From contig NZ_AFEJ02000002.1 of the NCBI RefSeq assembly GCF_000238775.2, forward strand, positions 310,001 through 374,000: a stretch of DNA of 64,000 bases, in the 5' to 3' direction. Made by a program: the position numbers and the translations under genes. Below, in pieces: positions 1 through 9,700 of the stretch (its first letter is position 1; the number at the start of each line of letters is the position of its first letter). Source of the stretch: Acaryochloris sp. CCMEE 5410 (GTDB taxonomy: Bacteria; Cyanobacteriota; Cyanobacteriia; Thermosynechococcales; Thermosynechococcaceae). Below the pieces are notes generated by a model. It was not told the origin of the DNA, made no database searches, and worked only from the letters and a program-made list of their open reading frames with translations.

Positions 1-891
1 ATTAAGTTCAAAGAGCAACTTCTGATTGATAGAAGTAGACGGCAAAAACTGAAAAGAGGGTACGCCTTGGAAATCTTTTGAGCTTTGTCTAGCCATGACT
101 TGTTTCATCACTTCGTAACCTTTGAAATTCTTCGTTACGAATATGAGGTGATGAGTTGTTCTTGTCCCACCTTGAGTTTTAAAACAAAACGGGAGTACAA
201 AACGTTGGCCAAAGGATTTGAGAGATTGAGCTAGGAATTCCACGATAGTAGCCTCACGTTCACAAGGTAGAAGATTCCTAAGCTCTTGGGTTAGCTCATC
301 AGTTCGATCCCCAAATAGAGCTTTCATATGCTCGCGAACTAGGGGATTTGATAATCCAGCATTAATGCGCGCATAGTTAAAAAAGAAAATACAATCGCAC
401 CCCCAATCTTTGAGAAAAGCATCGACCAACCGAAGAGATAATCCCTTATAACCCCATGGATCAATAAATGCGAGTAACGGTATTGTTTTTATTTTGTCAA
501 ATTGCTTTGCAATACCATCTCCCACTTCTTCATTCCATATCACTGGCTTATTCTCTAATTTGGAGATGTTCTCTAAATCTTCTATTGCATAACTCAAAGA
601 TCGGGAATGCTCTTCATCTTTATCATTAAAAATAGTAACAAGCCGTTTGCAAAGGTCTTCATCTTCAATAGCTCTATTTAGTATTCGTAAAGGAGTAGAT
701 ATTGATCCGTCTTTATATCTGCCTGGCCCAGCAAAAAGATCTACATATCCGACTTTCTGTGCATAATTTGAATATTTCTTCTGAGCTGAAATTATGATCT
801 TTGCCCATGCTACAAAATAGAACTCAACAATCTTCGCTTTGACTATGGATTGCTCTTGAGACTCATCGAAGAATGTATTAATTGAGGGCAT
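1..891 (-). CDS. tcmP: Three-Cys-motif partner protein TcmP, partial (cut by left edge)
   Basis: The frame is open on the minus strand from an ATG at 891 to the window edge (297 codons seen, C-terminus missing). The protein matches the TcmP family, named for its habit of lying next to three-Cys-motif (Gp37/Gp68, DUF5131) proteins, and exactly such a gene lies 18 bases upstream. Residues 51-57 read DLFAGPG and residues 142-147 read FIDPWG. These resemble motifs I and IV of Rossmann-type methyltransferases, so an AdoMet-dependent activity is plausible, but this is inference. The biochemical function of the family is not known to me. The close spacing says the two genes form one transcription unit with DUF5131 first. 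Confidence 0.85.
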   Translation of the reverse strand, partial: MPSINTFFDESQEQSIVKAKIVEFYFVAWAKIIISAQKKYSNYAQKVGYVDLFAGPGRYKDGSISTPLRILNRAIEDEDLCKRLVTIFNDKDEEHSRSLSYAIEDLENISKLENKPVIWNEEVGDGIAKQFDKIKTIPLLAFIDPWGYKGLSLRLVDAFLKDWGCDCIFFFNYARINAGLSNPLVREHMKALFGDRTDELTQELRNLLPCEREATIVEFLAQSLKSFGQRFVLPFCFKTQGGTRTTHHLIFVTKNFKGYEVMKQVMARQSSKDFQGVPSFQFLPSTSINQKLLFELN

Positions 892-909
892 CCCTTATCC
901 TCCTGAAGA

Positions 910-1719
910 CTAAAGCACTGGCAGCTGGTTCCAGAATATTTGGTCTAGCATACGGCCTGTTTTCTTCTTTCCCACCTTTATGAATTGTTCTCCATACCAT
1001 GTTTCAATCTTGGAGGGTTTACCTGGATTATCCATCTCTTCCAGAGGAGACCAGTCTCCCCATTGCTTGAAATGAAATGGTACATCATGAGCTATGCAAA
1101 TATCGCGTATTTCTCTAAACCAGCTTGCCGAAGTTGGTCTTGCGTAAGGGCCTGTCTCACCACCAGTTATCACCCAAGAAATTCCATGAATCCATGTTGA
1201 TAAATCCAGAGATTCTAACAGTGGTTCACATGAAAGAAACTTGACTTTAGCATTTATATCAAGGAGTTTCGGTATCCTTTCTTGTGCAGATACATTATCT
1301 TCCACAGTCGTTCCAATCCATATGTTGTCAGGCCATTTCTCATCCCAAGGAACAAGGCGCTTGACTAAATGAGGTCTTTTCGTAAGCAACAGCCAATCAA
1401 GATTTGGAGTGTTTTCAATAAGGAGCCAGAGACGCTCTCTAGGTTTAAGCAGATCTTTACGCCACTCAAATACATCAGCCATAGATGCACAGAATACACG
1501 TTTTCTACCAAAAGTCTTCGCTTCCTTATCCCACACTAAGGGTTGCTTCCAGTACTGATCGCTTAGTGTTCTTCTGGGAGCTTGGTATCCCCAAACCAAA
1601 TGGCCCGTCCGTTTTGCCCACGCTTCGGCATAACAATTTCTGCATGCTTCAGAAACTTTGGTACATCCCCACCAAGGGTTAAAAGTGTGATCAGTCCATT
1701 CAATCTTCGAATCTCTCAT
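910..1719 (-). CDS. Three-Cys-motif protein, phage Gp37/Gp68 family (DUF5131)
   Basis: The 269-residue protein has the family signature near its N-terminus: Cys19, Cys26 and Cys29 in the stretch GCTKVSEACRNCYAE, preceded by WTDHTFNPWWG. The cysteine layout suggests a metal or iron-sulfur site, and the family is often compared to radical-SAM proteins. The C-terminal part has FKQWGDW, also typical of the family. The substrate is unknown. It is the first gene of a two-gene unit with the TcmP gene. Homologues occur in phages and mobile regions, and the pair here sits beside an otherwise gene-poor stretch, which fits an accessory origin. Family assignment is firm; any reaction is inference. Confidence 0.88.
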   Translation of the reverse strand: MRDSKIEWTDHTFNPWWGCTKVSEACRNCYAEAWAKRTGHLVWGYQAPRRTLSDQYWKQPLVWDKEAKTFGRKRVFCASMADVFEWRKDLLKPRERLWLLIENTPNLDWLLLTKRPHLVKRLVPWDEKWPDNIWIGTTVEDNVSAQERIPKLLDINAKVKFLSCEPLLESLDLSTWIHGISWVITGGETGPYARPTSASWFREIRDICIAHDVPFHFKQWGDWSPLEEMDNPGKPSKIETWYGEQFIKVGKKKTGRMLDQIFWNQLPVL

Positions 1720-2160
1720 AGGGCAATGCTATCACTGTGTATTTAAATGGAAAGGTTACAGTTCTATCAGGATGATGATGTCACGATAATCATCTTTACT
1801 TTTATCTTCCATCCCAAGGAAATAATCCCCAAATAAGAATAAGAACCATTTAAGGATTAGCTCAGATGGACTAATTCAGTTGATGCTCCATACAGTCATT
1901 GCTAAGTTGAACGGACTCTGCTGTTCCTTTGAGCAGATCTCGCTGTTTATTAAGAAGGTTTATCATTCAATATTGACTTCATGGACAGTTGTGTTGATAT
2001 AGACAACCGTTTAGAAAAGTATCGAGACTGTTGGAAAGAGGCATTCCTTTGATCTGACTTCTCATCTTGACCAACTCGATCATCTGTAATAAGTACCTAG
2101 CCAAAAATAATTACATACTGTATTAGCCTAAAAGCCATCTAGGACTAACAGCTATCGTAA
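1720..2160. other. Gene-poor stretch
   Basis: About 440 bases without a convincing gene. A 39-codon ATG frame at 1883-2002 lacks a recognisable ribosome binding site or family match. The promoter of the DUF5131-TcmP unit should lie in the left part, but I see no clear motif. Confidence 0.4.
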
Positions 2161-2394
2161 ATAATTCTGTACAGTTACTTACTTTTCAAAGTCTCCAGCA
2201 AACATCGCAAAGGCTATCCTTCCGAAACCCGCGTTAAGCAGGGACACCAGGTGGTCAATGGCCAGAAGGAATTACAGGAAAAACTAGGCAGAAAAGACCC
2301 TTGCCCCTGTGGTTCTGGTCGAAAATTCAAGCATTGCTGTATGCAGAGCGGTCGCTTTGACGGTTCACTTAGAGACTACTATGTCCGAGAGTAG
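2161..2394 (+). pseudogene. SEC-C zinc-motif small protein, start codon apparently lost
   Basis: A frame ending at the TAG at 2392-2394 encodes a SEC-C type zinc motif, [18 protein letters not shown], followed by a short tail. The similarity-bearing part begins around 2188 ([16 protein letters not shown]). Between the preceding in-frame stop at 2158 and that point there is no ATG, GTG or TTG, only a CTG at 2167. The gene therefore looks like a free-standing small SEC-C protein whose start has decayed, or the 3' remnant of a longer gene. SEC-C motifs bind zinc and occur at the C-terminus of SecA and in many small proteins. No function can be assigned here. Confidence 0.6.
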
Positions 2395-2419
2395 TGCGGC
2401 CTGGTCTATAGGCATAGAA

Positions 2420-3481
2420 TCAGGATCTTGAGCGAACCAACCGGGCCAATGACGCTTCCATCACATCCGTCGTTTGCCCAAATACCGAAAAAGCTAACGC
2501 TTCTCGATAAACCCGTTGGGCGGGATGGTCCATTAAATTAGCTCCACCCCGCCCACTAATCACAGCCGCATGGGCACAGCGATTCGCCAATTCAATCGCC
2601 CAGGCTCTCAGCTGTAGACGTTTGGGCAGCGTTAACTCAGGGGTTTGCTGCTCCTGGTAAATTGCCAATCGGCACGACTGTAACTCCTGATCCAATAATT
2701 GTCGAGCCGGGTCTACAAAGTCCGGTAGCTTCTCACTTGAGAGAATATCCAACCCAGCCTGAGCACATCCCAAAGCAAAAAAGCTATGGTGTAAGCTATT
2801 TTTCTGATCATTGGTATGAATCCAGCCCGGTGGACGTATCACCACCACTGCATCCTGCAGAAGTTGCCAGCAGTTCAATCGTACCTTCACCGTCTGGGTA
2901 GACCCCATGGCCGCCAATGGTAGTGGATTACTGCAAGTGATCATGCCCCCAGCTTGAGAAACCGTTGCCAAGGGCACTAAGCCAAACACTGCTCGTCCAT
3001 CCGCCAGTTGGGCTCCAACAATAAAGTGATTAAAACAACCATATCCAGTGACCCAAGGGACTTCACCCGTAATTTCATATCCCGTATCCGTTTCAATAGC
3101 CTGAACAGGGAGTGGATTCTGGCGGCGTAGATGAGAAAAGCCAATACCAACTAACACCTGACCACTACTCAGATGGGGAAGATATTTTTCCTGCAGCCCC
3201 GTATTGGTACTATGAGCAATGAGCGAGGCTGCACTTTGATGTTGGGTTTGTAAAAATGCCAATGCCCCCGAATAGCGACTGACCTGTTCTTGAAACTGGC
3301 GAAAGGTCAGCTCATCAAGATCTTGTCCACCCCATTCCTGGGGCACTCGCAGCCCCAGCAGCCCCTGAGTTCCCAACGACTGCAGCGCCTGAAATAAAGA
3401 CTCAGAACCCTGGTCAATCTGTATCGCTTGCGGCGCAATCACCCCTCGCAAAAATGCCTCAGTCTGCTCAAGAAACGTCAT
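2420..3481 (-). CDS. Acyl-CoA dehydrogenase-like flavoprotein
   Basis: The 353-residue protein follows the acyl-CoA dehydrogenase plan. It has an N-terminal helical domain with LGLRVPQEWGGQDLDELTF (about residues 42-60), a central beta domain with VGIGFSHLRR and the segment GYEITGEVPWVTGYG, and a C-terminal helical domain ending in a conserved-looking VYREALAFSVFGQTTDVMEASLARL. It is shorter than typical members (about 380 residues), and I could not identify a catalytic Glu with confidence. It may act on an unusual acyl or nitrogen-containing substrate, or have lost activity. Such genes are uncommon in cyanobacteria, which mostly lack beta-oxidation. It stands alone between the accessory left end and clpB. 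Confidence 0.75.
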   Translation of the reverse strand: MTFLEQTEAFLRGVIAPQAIQIDQGSESLFQALQSLGTQGLLGLRVPQEWGGQDLDELTFRQFQEQVSRYSGALAFLQTQHQSAASLIAHSTNTGLQEKYLPHLSSGQVLVGIGFSHLRRQNPLPVQAIETDTGYEITGEVPWVTGYGCFNHFIVGAQLADGRAVFGLVPLATVSQAGGMITCSNPLPLAAMGSTQTVKVRLNCWQLLQDAVVVIRPPGWIHTNDQKNSLHHSFFALGCAQAGLDILSSEKLPDFVDPARQLLDQELQSCRLAIYQEQQTPELTLPKRLQLRAWAIELANRCAHAAVISGRGGANLMDHPAQRVYREALAFSVFGQTTDVMEASLARLVRSRS

Positions 3482-3572
3482 TCAATTCGCCATCAGTGCC
3501 AGAAAGTCTCTAAAGTCTCTACTCACACCCCCAAGATCCAGAACTGAGCGAAGCCAAGCCCAAGCCAACGAC

Positions 3573-6272
3573 TTAGGAAGCGGCTGGAGCTAGTTCTTCC
3601 TCTTCAGACTCCTCTTCTTCAGACGCTTCTGCCGCCATGTCTATAGTCGCTCGCGGAGCTTCAGAAAAGATCAGCTCATCCTCATCCCAGTCCACCATAA
3701 TCGTGTCGCCACTAGTAAACGTATTCTCCAAAATTTTGGTGGCAATCGGATTTTCAAGTTCCCGCTGCAAGGCCCGCTTCAAGGGACGTGCGCCATACAC
3801 TGGATCATACCCGGCTTCCACAATATGTTCTAATGCTTCATCAGAAAGCTGAATAGCCAACTTCTGTTCAGCTAACAATGCTTCAATTCGCTTCAATTGA
3901 ATCTTGACAATCGAACCTAGCTGCTCGCGATTGAGGGTATGGAACATGGTGATTTCATCGATACGGTTGAGAAACTCGGGACGAAAGTGAGATCGCAACG
4001 CCTCCAACACTTTCATCTGCATCTCTAAGTATTGTTCCTCTTCCTCAGTTGCCTCAGTAATATGCTCACTGCCAATATTGCTAGTTAAGACAATAATCGT
4101 ATTGCAGAAATTGACGGTCCGTCCCTGGGCATCCGTGATTCGGCCATCGTCCAGAACCTGTAGCAGGATATTAAAGATCTCTGGATGAGCTTTCTCGACT
4201 TCGTCCAATAGCACCACCGAATAAGGACGTCGCCGCACCATCTCTGAGAGTTGCCCCCCTTCTTCGTAGCCCACATAGCCCGGAGAAGCGCCCACCAGCC
4301 GGGATACAGCGTGCTTTTCCATATATTCAGACATATCAATCCGAATAATGGCATCTTCCGTATCAAACAGGAACTGGGCTAAAGCTCGAGCCAGCTCGGT
4401 TTTACCCACTCCAGTTGGCCCCAAGAACATAAAGGAACCAATGGGGCGATTCGGGTCTTTCATCCCCGCTCTAGCTCGACGGATAGCCGCCGATACCGCT
4501 TCCACGGCATCTTCCTGGCCAATCACCCGTTCATGCAAATGATCTTCTAATTGCAACAGCTTCTGACGTTCCGACTCCAGCAGCCGACTCACTGGAATCC
4601 CCGTCCAGTTGGCGACGACCTCGGCAACATCTTCCTCCGTCACTTCTTCTCTTAGAAGAGTGGGGCCCTGGGCTCGAATCGCCAATAGTTTGGCTTCATG
4701 CTCTTCCAATTCCTGCTGCAATGTGGCCATGCGGCTATAGGTGAGCTGGACGGCTTTTTCGTGGTCAAACTCTCGCTCTGCTTTTTCAATCTCAACCCGA
4801 ACCTGGGCTTCTTGTTCTTTGAGGCTATTGATTTCCTCTAAGACCTGTTTTTCCGTCTTCCATTGTTCTTCCAAAGACTCACGCTTCGGCAATAGCTCTT
4901 CAATCTCTGCCATCACCCGCTGCAAATGATCTTCCGAAGACTCGTAAATGCCGCCAATACTGGAGCGTTTTTGCTCCTGTTCTAGAGACATCTTTTCCAT
5001 CTCTAGTTGCATCACTCGCCGCTCGATTCCCTCTAGTTCGCTGGGTTTCGAGGTCATCTCCATCTTCAGCTTAGCCGCCGCTTCGTCCACCAGATCGATG
5101 GCTTTATCGGGCAGGAACCGATCGGCAATATAGCGATCGGACAAGACTGCTGCCGCGACAAGGGCAGAGTCCGTAATTTTAACGTTGTGGTGAATTTCGT
5201 ATCGATCTTTTAATCCACGCAGAATTGAAATAGCAGAATCAACATTGGGTTGGTCAATATAAACCTGCTGAAACCGCCGCTCTAAAGCCGCATCTTTCTC
5301 AATATGCTTGCGATATTCATCAAGAGTGGTGGCTCCGATACAGCGCAGCTCACCCCGGGACAGCATGGGCTTTAGCAAATTGCTGGCATCCATGGAGCTT
5401 TGGCCTGACCCTGCCCCCACCACAGTATGGAGTTCATCGATAAATAGCACAATCTGACCATCGGAATGGGTGACTTCCCGCAAAACGGCCTTGAGGCGAT
5501 CTTCAAACTCACCCCGATACTTTGCACCGGCAATTAAACTGCCCATATCTAGGGTGATTAACTGTCGATTTTTCAAGGATTCCGGCACATCGCCATTCAC
5601 GATTCGCTGAGCGAGACCTTCTGCGATCGCAGTCTTCCCCACTCCCGGTTCACCAATCAAAACAGGATTATTTTTTAACCGCCGAGACAAGACCTGAATC
5701 ACTCGTCGAATTTCATCATCGCGACCAATCACCGGATCCAACTTCCCGGCCTTGGCTCGTTCTGTCAGATCGCGACCATACTTTTCCAGGGCATTATAGC
5801 GAGACTCCGACTCTTGATCCGCCACCTTTTGGGTGCCCCGCATCACCTTGATAGCTTTCTCCAGATCCGTACGGGCAATTCCTTGGTCTCGCAGCAAAGA
5901 CTGTCCCACCCGAGCATCTTCAGCAAAGGCTAATAAATAGTGATCAACGGAAATAAACTGATCGCCTCGATCCTGCCGTAGGGCATCAGCCTGATCAAGA
6001 AGGCGATCCAAACCTGGACCTAAGAACAACGCCGTTCCTTCGGCAACCTTAGTCTGTCGCTCAGCGAAAGCCGTTAACTGCTGCAAAATCTGCTCAAAAT
6101 CAACCTTAGCCTTGCTCAAAATCTTATTGGCTAAGGGCTCTTCCTCTAACAGAGAAATGGTTAAATGCTCAACCTCTAGTTTGTTATTACTAAACCGTCG
6201 CGCTACATCTTGAGACTTAACAATCGCCGTCCAGACCTTATCGGTAAACTTATCAGGATCAGTAGGTTGCAT
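3573..6272 (-). CDS. clpB: ATP-dependent chaperone ClpB
   Basis: The 899-residue protein is a disaggregase of the Hsp100 family, which pulls polypeptides out of aggregates together with DnaK. Visible parts are the N-terminal repeat domain (1-150), a first AAA+ module with Walker A GEPGVGKT near residue 205 and Walker [10 protein letters not shown], the coiled-coil M domain (about 410-540) that separates ClpB from ClpA/ClpC, and a second AAA+ module with Walker A GPTGVGKT near 616. It ends in an acidic tail rich in Glu. No ClpP-binding IGF/L loop is evident, as expected. Cyanobacteria commonly carry two clpB genes; I cannot tell which paralogue this is. The partner grpE-dnaK-dnaJ set lies about 18 kb away. 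Confidence 0.97.
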   Translation of the reverse strand: MQPTDPDKFTDKVWTAIVKSQDVARRFSNNKLEVEHLTISLLEEEPLANKILSKAKVDFEQILQQLTAFAERQTKVAEGTALFLGPGLDRLLDQADALRQDRGDQFISVDHYLLAFAEDARVGQSLLRDQGIARTDLEKAIKVMRGTQKVADQESESRYNALEKYGRDLTERAKAGKLDPVIGRDDEIRRVIQVLSRRLKNNPVLIGEPGVGKTAIAEGLAQRIVNGDVPESLKNRQLITLDMGSLIAGAKYRGEFEDRLKAVLREVTHSDGQIVLFIDELHTVVGAGSGQSSMDASNLLKPMLSRGELRCIGATTLDEYRKHIEKDAALERRFQQVYIDQPNVDSAISILRGLKDRYEIHHNVKITDSALVAAAVLSDRYIADRFLPDKAIDLVDEAAAKLKMEMTSKPSELEGIERRVMQLEMEKMSLEQEQKRSSIGGIYESSEDHLQRVMAEIEELLPKRESLEEQWKTEKQVLEEINSLKEQEAQVRVEIEKAEREFDHEKAVQLTYSRMATLQQELEEHEAKLLAIRAQGPTLLREEVTEEDVAEVVANWTGIPVSRLLESERQKLLQLEDHLHERVIGQEDAVEAVSAAIRRARAGMKDPNRPIGSFMFLGPTGVGKTELARALAQFLFDTEDAIIRIDMSEYMEKHAVSRLVGASPGYVGYEEGGQLSEMVRRRPYSVVLLDEVEKAHPEIFNILLQVLDDGRITDAQGRTVNFCNTIIVLTSNIGSEHITEATEEEEQYLEMQMKVLEALRSHFRPEFLNRIDEITMFHTLNREQLGSIVKIQLKRIEALLAEQKLAIQLSDEALEHIVEAGYDPVYGARPLKRALQRELENPIATKILENTFTSGDTIMVDWDEDELIFSEAPRATIDMAAEASEEEESEEEELAPAAS

Positions 6273-6427
6273 ACAAAAAGGAGACGGCTGGGTCTGAATT
6301 TTTTTCAGGACTAGTATAACAAGCTATTCCATTGGATACGGTATGGCCGCAAAGAGTTCACAGACACCATCGTCAGTTTGCGATTTAAGTCCCTTGGCTC
6401 GGGCTTTACCCATTCAATCCTTTTTCG

Positions 6428-6991
6428 CTAAACCTGAGACATTGCAAACCGAGGCAAACAATCCATCAGCTCCGACATGTTAGGTAACGCAGCATCTTTC
6501 TGCGAGAGGATCGGCTGGTCAATAGGCCAGTCTATAGCCAAGGCCGGATCATCCCAAGCCACCCCTTGCTCATCCGTTGGATCGTAAAAATCACTACATT
6601 TATACATAAAATCTGCCATCTCGCTTAGGACACAAAAGCCATGGGCAAAACCAGGTGGAACATACATCTGCTTATTGTTTTCACTAGAAAGATACTCCCC
6701 AAACCATTGGCCAAAATAGGGTGAACCCCGTCGGATATCAACAGCTACATCAAAAACCTCCCCCGCACTCACCCTGACTAATTTTCCTTGGGGAGACTTC
6801 AGCTGAAAGTGGAGCCCTCGCAATGTTCCATGGGCAGATCGAGAATGATTATCTTGCACAAAAACCTCATCAATACCAGATGCTGTATACCGTTGGCGAT
6901 GATAGGTTTCCAAGAAAAAGCCCCGTTGGTCCGAAAATACACGAGGTTCAATCACTAACACACCCGGCAAAGGCGTTTCTATCACATTCAC
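6428..6991 (-). CDS. rfbC: dTDP-4-dehydrorhamnose 3,5-epimerase
   Basis: RfbC converts dTDP-4-keto-6-deoxyglucose to the 4-keto-L-rhamnose form in the cytoplasm. The 187-residue protein carries the cupin core with [24 protein letters not shown] and [16 protein letters not shown] chose the GTG at 6991. It overlaps the rfbA stop as GTGA, has GGAG about ten bases upstream, and begins exactly where family proteins begin ([11 protein letters not shown]). An ATG at 7051 would add 20 unrelated residues inside rfbA. The overlap implies translational coupling after rfbA. No rfbD (final reductase) follows; clpB comes next. Confidence 0.95.
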   Translation of the reverse strand: MNVIETPLPGVLVIEPRVFSDQRGFFLETYHRQRYTASGIDEVFVQDNHSRSAHGTLRGLHFQLKSPQGKLVRVSAGEVFDVAVDIRRGSPYFGQWFGEYLSSENNKQMYVPPGFAHGFCVLSEMADFMYKCSDFYDPTDEQGVAWDDPALAIDWPIDQPILSQKDAALPNMSELMDCLPRFAMSQV

Positions 6992-7869
6992 AGGGGTTGA
7001 TCTCCCTCTTCCAACACTCTCAGGAGATACTCTCCATAACTGTTCTTGCACAAATCTCGACTTAATTCTTTGACTTGAGCGGCTGAGATATATCCCATCC
7101 GATAGGCCACCTCTTCCACACAGGCAATCTTCAACCCTTGTCGTTGTTCCATCGTCTCTACAAAGGCAGCCGCTTGCAGCAAACTTTCATGGGTTCCCGT
7201 ATCTAGCCACGCCACCCCACGACTCATTTTCTCGACTTTTAATTGTCCCCGTTGAAGATAAGTGGTATTGACATCCGTTATTTCTAATTCCCCTCTAGCT
7301 GAAGGCTTCAAAGCTTTAGCAATATCAACCACTTGGTTGTCATAAAAATAAAGCCCCGTCACTGCATAATGAGATTTCGGGTGCTGGGGTTTTTCCTCAA
7401 TATCCGTAACCTGCCCCTGTTGATCGAAGGCTAACACGCCGTACCGCTGTGGATCCTTGACCCAATAGCCAAACACAATCCCCCCCTTAGTGAGTCGCGA
7501 TATTTTCTGAAGTCGCTCTGCTAGAGCTGCTCCATAAAAAATATTATCTCCAAGAATCAGGGCAACCGAATCATCACCAATAAAGTCCTGACCAATAATA
7601 AACGCTTGGGCCAAACCTTCAGGTTTAGGTTGTTCTGCATAGGAAAGGGTTAATCCCAGCTGATGACCATCTCCAAATAATCGCTGAAACAACGGTAAGT
7701 CTTGAGGGGTAGAGATAATCAGAATGTCCCGAATCCCCGCCAACATTAAGGTTGAGAGGGGATAGTAAATCATGGGCTTATCGTATACAGGCATGAGCTG
7801 TTTAGATAGCACCCGAGTAATGGGATAAAGTCTAGTACCTGAACCACCAGCCAGAATAATTCCTTTCAT
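6988..7869 (-). CDS. rfbA: Glucose-1-phosphate thymidylyltransferase
   Basis: RfbA makes dTDP-glucose from glucose-1-phosphate and dTTP, the first step toward dTDP-L-rhamnose and related deoxysugars. The 293-residue protein has the nucleotidyltransferase signature GGSGTRLYP at residues 8-16, followed by [18 protein letters not shown] and the metal-binding GDNIFYG. The length is the family norm. It lies 89 bases after rfbB and its TGA overlaps the rfbC GTG, so rfbB-rfbA-rfbC read as one operon on the minus strand. Confidence 0.97.
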   Translation of the reverse strand: MKGIILAGGSGTRLYPITRVLSKQLMPVYDKPMIYYPLSTLMLAGIRDILIISTPQDLPLFQRLFGDGHQLGLTLSYAEQPKPEGLAQAFIIGQDFIGDDSVALILGDNIFYGAALAERLQKISRLTKGGIVFGYWVKDPQRYGVLAFDQQGQVTDIEEKPQHPKSHYAVTGLYFYDNQVVDIAKALKPSARGELEITDVNTTYLQRGQLKVEKMSRGVAWLDTGTHESLLQAAAFVETMEQRQGLKIACVEEVAYRMGYISAAQVKELSRDLCKNSYGEYLLRVLEEGDQPL

Positions 7870-7958
7870 CAGTATTATCTCGGCAATATATAACTGCAGC
7901 GTTCTTTCTTCAAACTATGCCCATCTGACTGGAGATGTGTAACATGGGCAAAGGTCTA

Positions 7959-9026
7959 TTACTGCTGGACAGCCGTTAATCCCAACCGTTGGCGTTCATA
8001 CTGGTCGGATGTAACCTGATCACACCATGCCTGATGGTCTAAATACCACTGCACCGTTTTCCTTAATCCAAACTCAATAGTGACTTGCGGAGACCAACCT
8101 AGATGTTGATTGATTTTAGAAAAATTGATCGCATATCGTCGATCATGTCCCGGTCGATCCTGCACAAAAGTAATTAAATTCGCATGGGGGCTGTGGGCTG
8201 AATGAGGGAGCAGATCATCCAAAATTGCACAGATTTGTTGGACGAGCCAGAGATTCGTTTTTTCTGCATTCCCACCAATATTATAGGTTTCACCCATCTC
8301 CCCTTGAGTCAACACCAGGTCTATGGCTCGACAGTGATCTTCCACAAAGAGCCAATCTCGAATATTTTCCCCATCTCCATATACAGGCAACGGCTTGCCC
8401 TCAATTGCATTCAAGATCATCAAAGGAATTAACTTTTCAGGAAATTGATAAGGGCCGTAGTTATTAGAACAGTTGGTAATTAACGTTGGCAGATTGTAAG
8501 TGTGGAAATAAGATCGCACCAGGTGATCGGAGCTGGCTTTGGAGGCGGAATAAGGGCTATTAGGAGCATAGGCCGTCGATTCCGAGAACGGAGGATCTGC
8601 AGCCGAGAGGGTGCCAAAGACTTCATCCGTCGAAACATGCAGAAACCGAAAGCTGTTTTTTTCAGCAACAGAGAGGTTCTGCCAGTAGGACCGAACCGTT
8701 TCTAATAGGTTGAAAGTGCCAACAATATTCGTTTGGATAAAGGCATCTGGGCCATCAATGGAGCGGTCCACATGGGTTTCAGCCGCAAAATTGAGAATAG
8801 CCCTAGGATGATACTGAGTTAGCAAGTCCTCAACAAGCTGGCGATCACCAATATCCCCTTGAATAAAGATATGGCCTGGATCAGACTTCAGGGAATCTAA
8901 AGTGGATAAGTGACCTGCATAGGTCAACTTATCTAGGTTCAATACCAAGCCTTCATCATTTTGCCGCTTGCGCAAAACATAGTTTGCACCAATAAAACCG
9001 GCTCCCCCCGTAACCAGAATTGTCAT
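7959..9026 (-). CDS. rfbB: dTDP-glucose 4,6-dehydratase
   Basis: RfbB is an NAD-dependent extended short-chain dehydrogenase that turns dTDP-glucose into dTDP-4-keto-6-deoxyglucose. The 355-residue protein shows the NAD-binding GGAGFIG at residues 7-13, STDEVFG with the catalytic Asp-Glu pair, and the [11 protein letters not shown] Tyr-xxx-Lys motif. Length and motifs are standard. It is the promoter-proximal rfb gene and lies 42 bases downstream of cysC, so cysC and wzc may be co-transcribed with it. Confidence 0.97.
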   Translation of the reverse strand: MTILVTGGAGFIGANYVLRKRQNDEGLVLNLDKLTYAGHLSTLDSLKSDPGHIFIQGDIGDRQLVEDLLTQYHPRAILNFAAETHVDRSIDGPDAFIQTNIVGTFNLLETVRSYWQNLSVAEKNSFRFLHVSTDEVFGTLSAADPPFSESTAYAPNSPYSASKASSDHLVRSYFHTYNLPTLITNCSNNYGPYQFPEKLIPLMILNAIEGKPLPVYGDGENIRDWLFVEDHCRAIDLVLTQGEMGETYNIGGNAEKTNLWLVQQICAILDDLLPHSAHSPHANLITFVQDRPGHDRRYAINFSKINQHLGWSPQVTIEFGLRKTVQWYLDHQAWCDQVTSDQYERQRLGLTAVQQ

Positions 9027-9068
9027 GATATTTTGTTTTTTAGTAATTGACTCGTCAATTTACCTTAG

Positions 9069-9686
9069 CTAAGCAGAGGTGGGTTGAACAATCCCCCGCA
9101 CCTGTAAAAATTCAATCACCTGCTGTGCACAAGCCTCTAGGGAATCTTCTCCCGTCTTCACAATGATCTCTGGTTCTTCAGGTGACTCATAGGGAGAAGA
9201 AATACCTGTAAAGTTAGGGATTTCTCCCGATCTAGCCTTCTTATATAACCCTTTTACATCTCGCCCTTCACAGACTTCTAGACTCGCTTGGCAATATATT
9301 TCAATAAAGTCACCTTCTGGAACCAATTCTCGAACACGATCTCGATCGGCTCGAAACGGAGAAATAAATGCCGACAAAACAATGATGCCTGCTTCCGTAA
9401 ATAGTTTAGCGACTTCACCAATTCGGCGAATATTTTCAACTCGATCCTCACTCGAAAAACCGAGATCCGCGCATAAACCGTGACGAATGTTATCTCCATC
9501 GATAACAAAAGTTCGGCAATTCATCTTACATAGGGCATCTTCAACGGCGTGAGCCAATGTCGATTTACCCGCACCAGATAGTCCCGTAAACCAAAGAATC
9601 GCACTCAGGTGGCCATTTTGCTCCTGTCGGTTCTGGCGTGTGACGGTAGATTGATGCCAGACAACATTGGAAGATTTCATAATCAT
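9069..9686 (-). CDS. cysC: Adenylyl-sulfate kinase
   Basis: CysC phosphorylates adenosine 5'-phosphosulfate to PAPS, the sulfate donor for sulfotransferases and for assimilatory reduction. The 205-residue protein has a P-loop GLSGAGKST at residues 35-43, the [12 protein letters not shown] segment and the [11 protein letters not shown] and [17 protein letters not shown] signatures. It lies between the Wzc-type kinase and rfbB, all on the minus strand with gaps of 14 and 42 bases. This position suggests the PAPS is meant for sulfation of an exported polysaccharide, though no sulfotransferase gene is in the window. The start could also be the Met two codons in. Confidence 0.95.
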   Translation of the reverse strand: MIMKSSNVVWHQSTVTRQNRQEQNGHLSAILWFTGLSGAGKSTLAHAVEDALCKMNCRTFVIDGDNIRHGLCADLGFSSEDRVENIRRIGEVAKLFTEAGIIVLSAFISPFRADRDRVRELVPEGDFIEIYCQASLEVCEGRDVKGLYKKARSGEIPNFTGISSPYESPEEPEIIVKTGEDSLEACAQQVIEFLQVRGIVQPTSA

Positions 9687-9700
9687 AATCAGTGAGGAAT

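Noticed and set aside
1883-2002. A 39-residue ATG frame in the gap after the DUF5131 gene
   Set aside because: No ribosome site or recognisable composition; probably chance.
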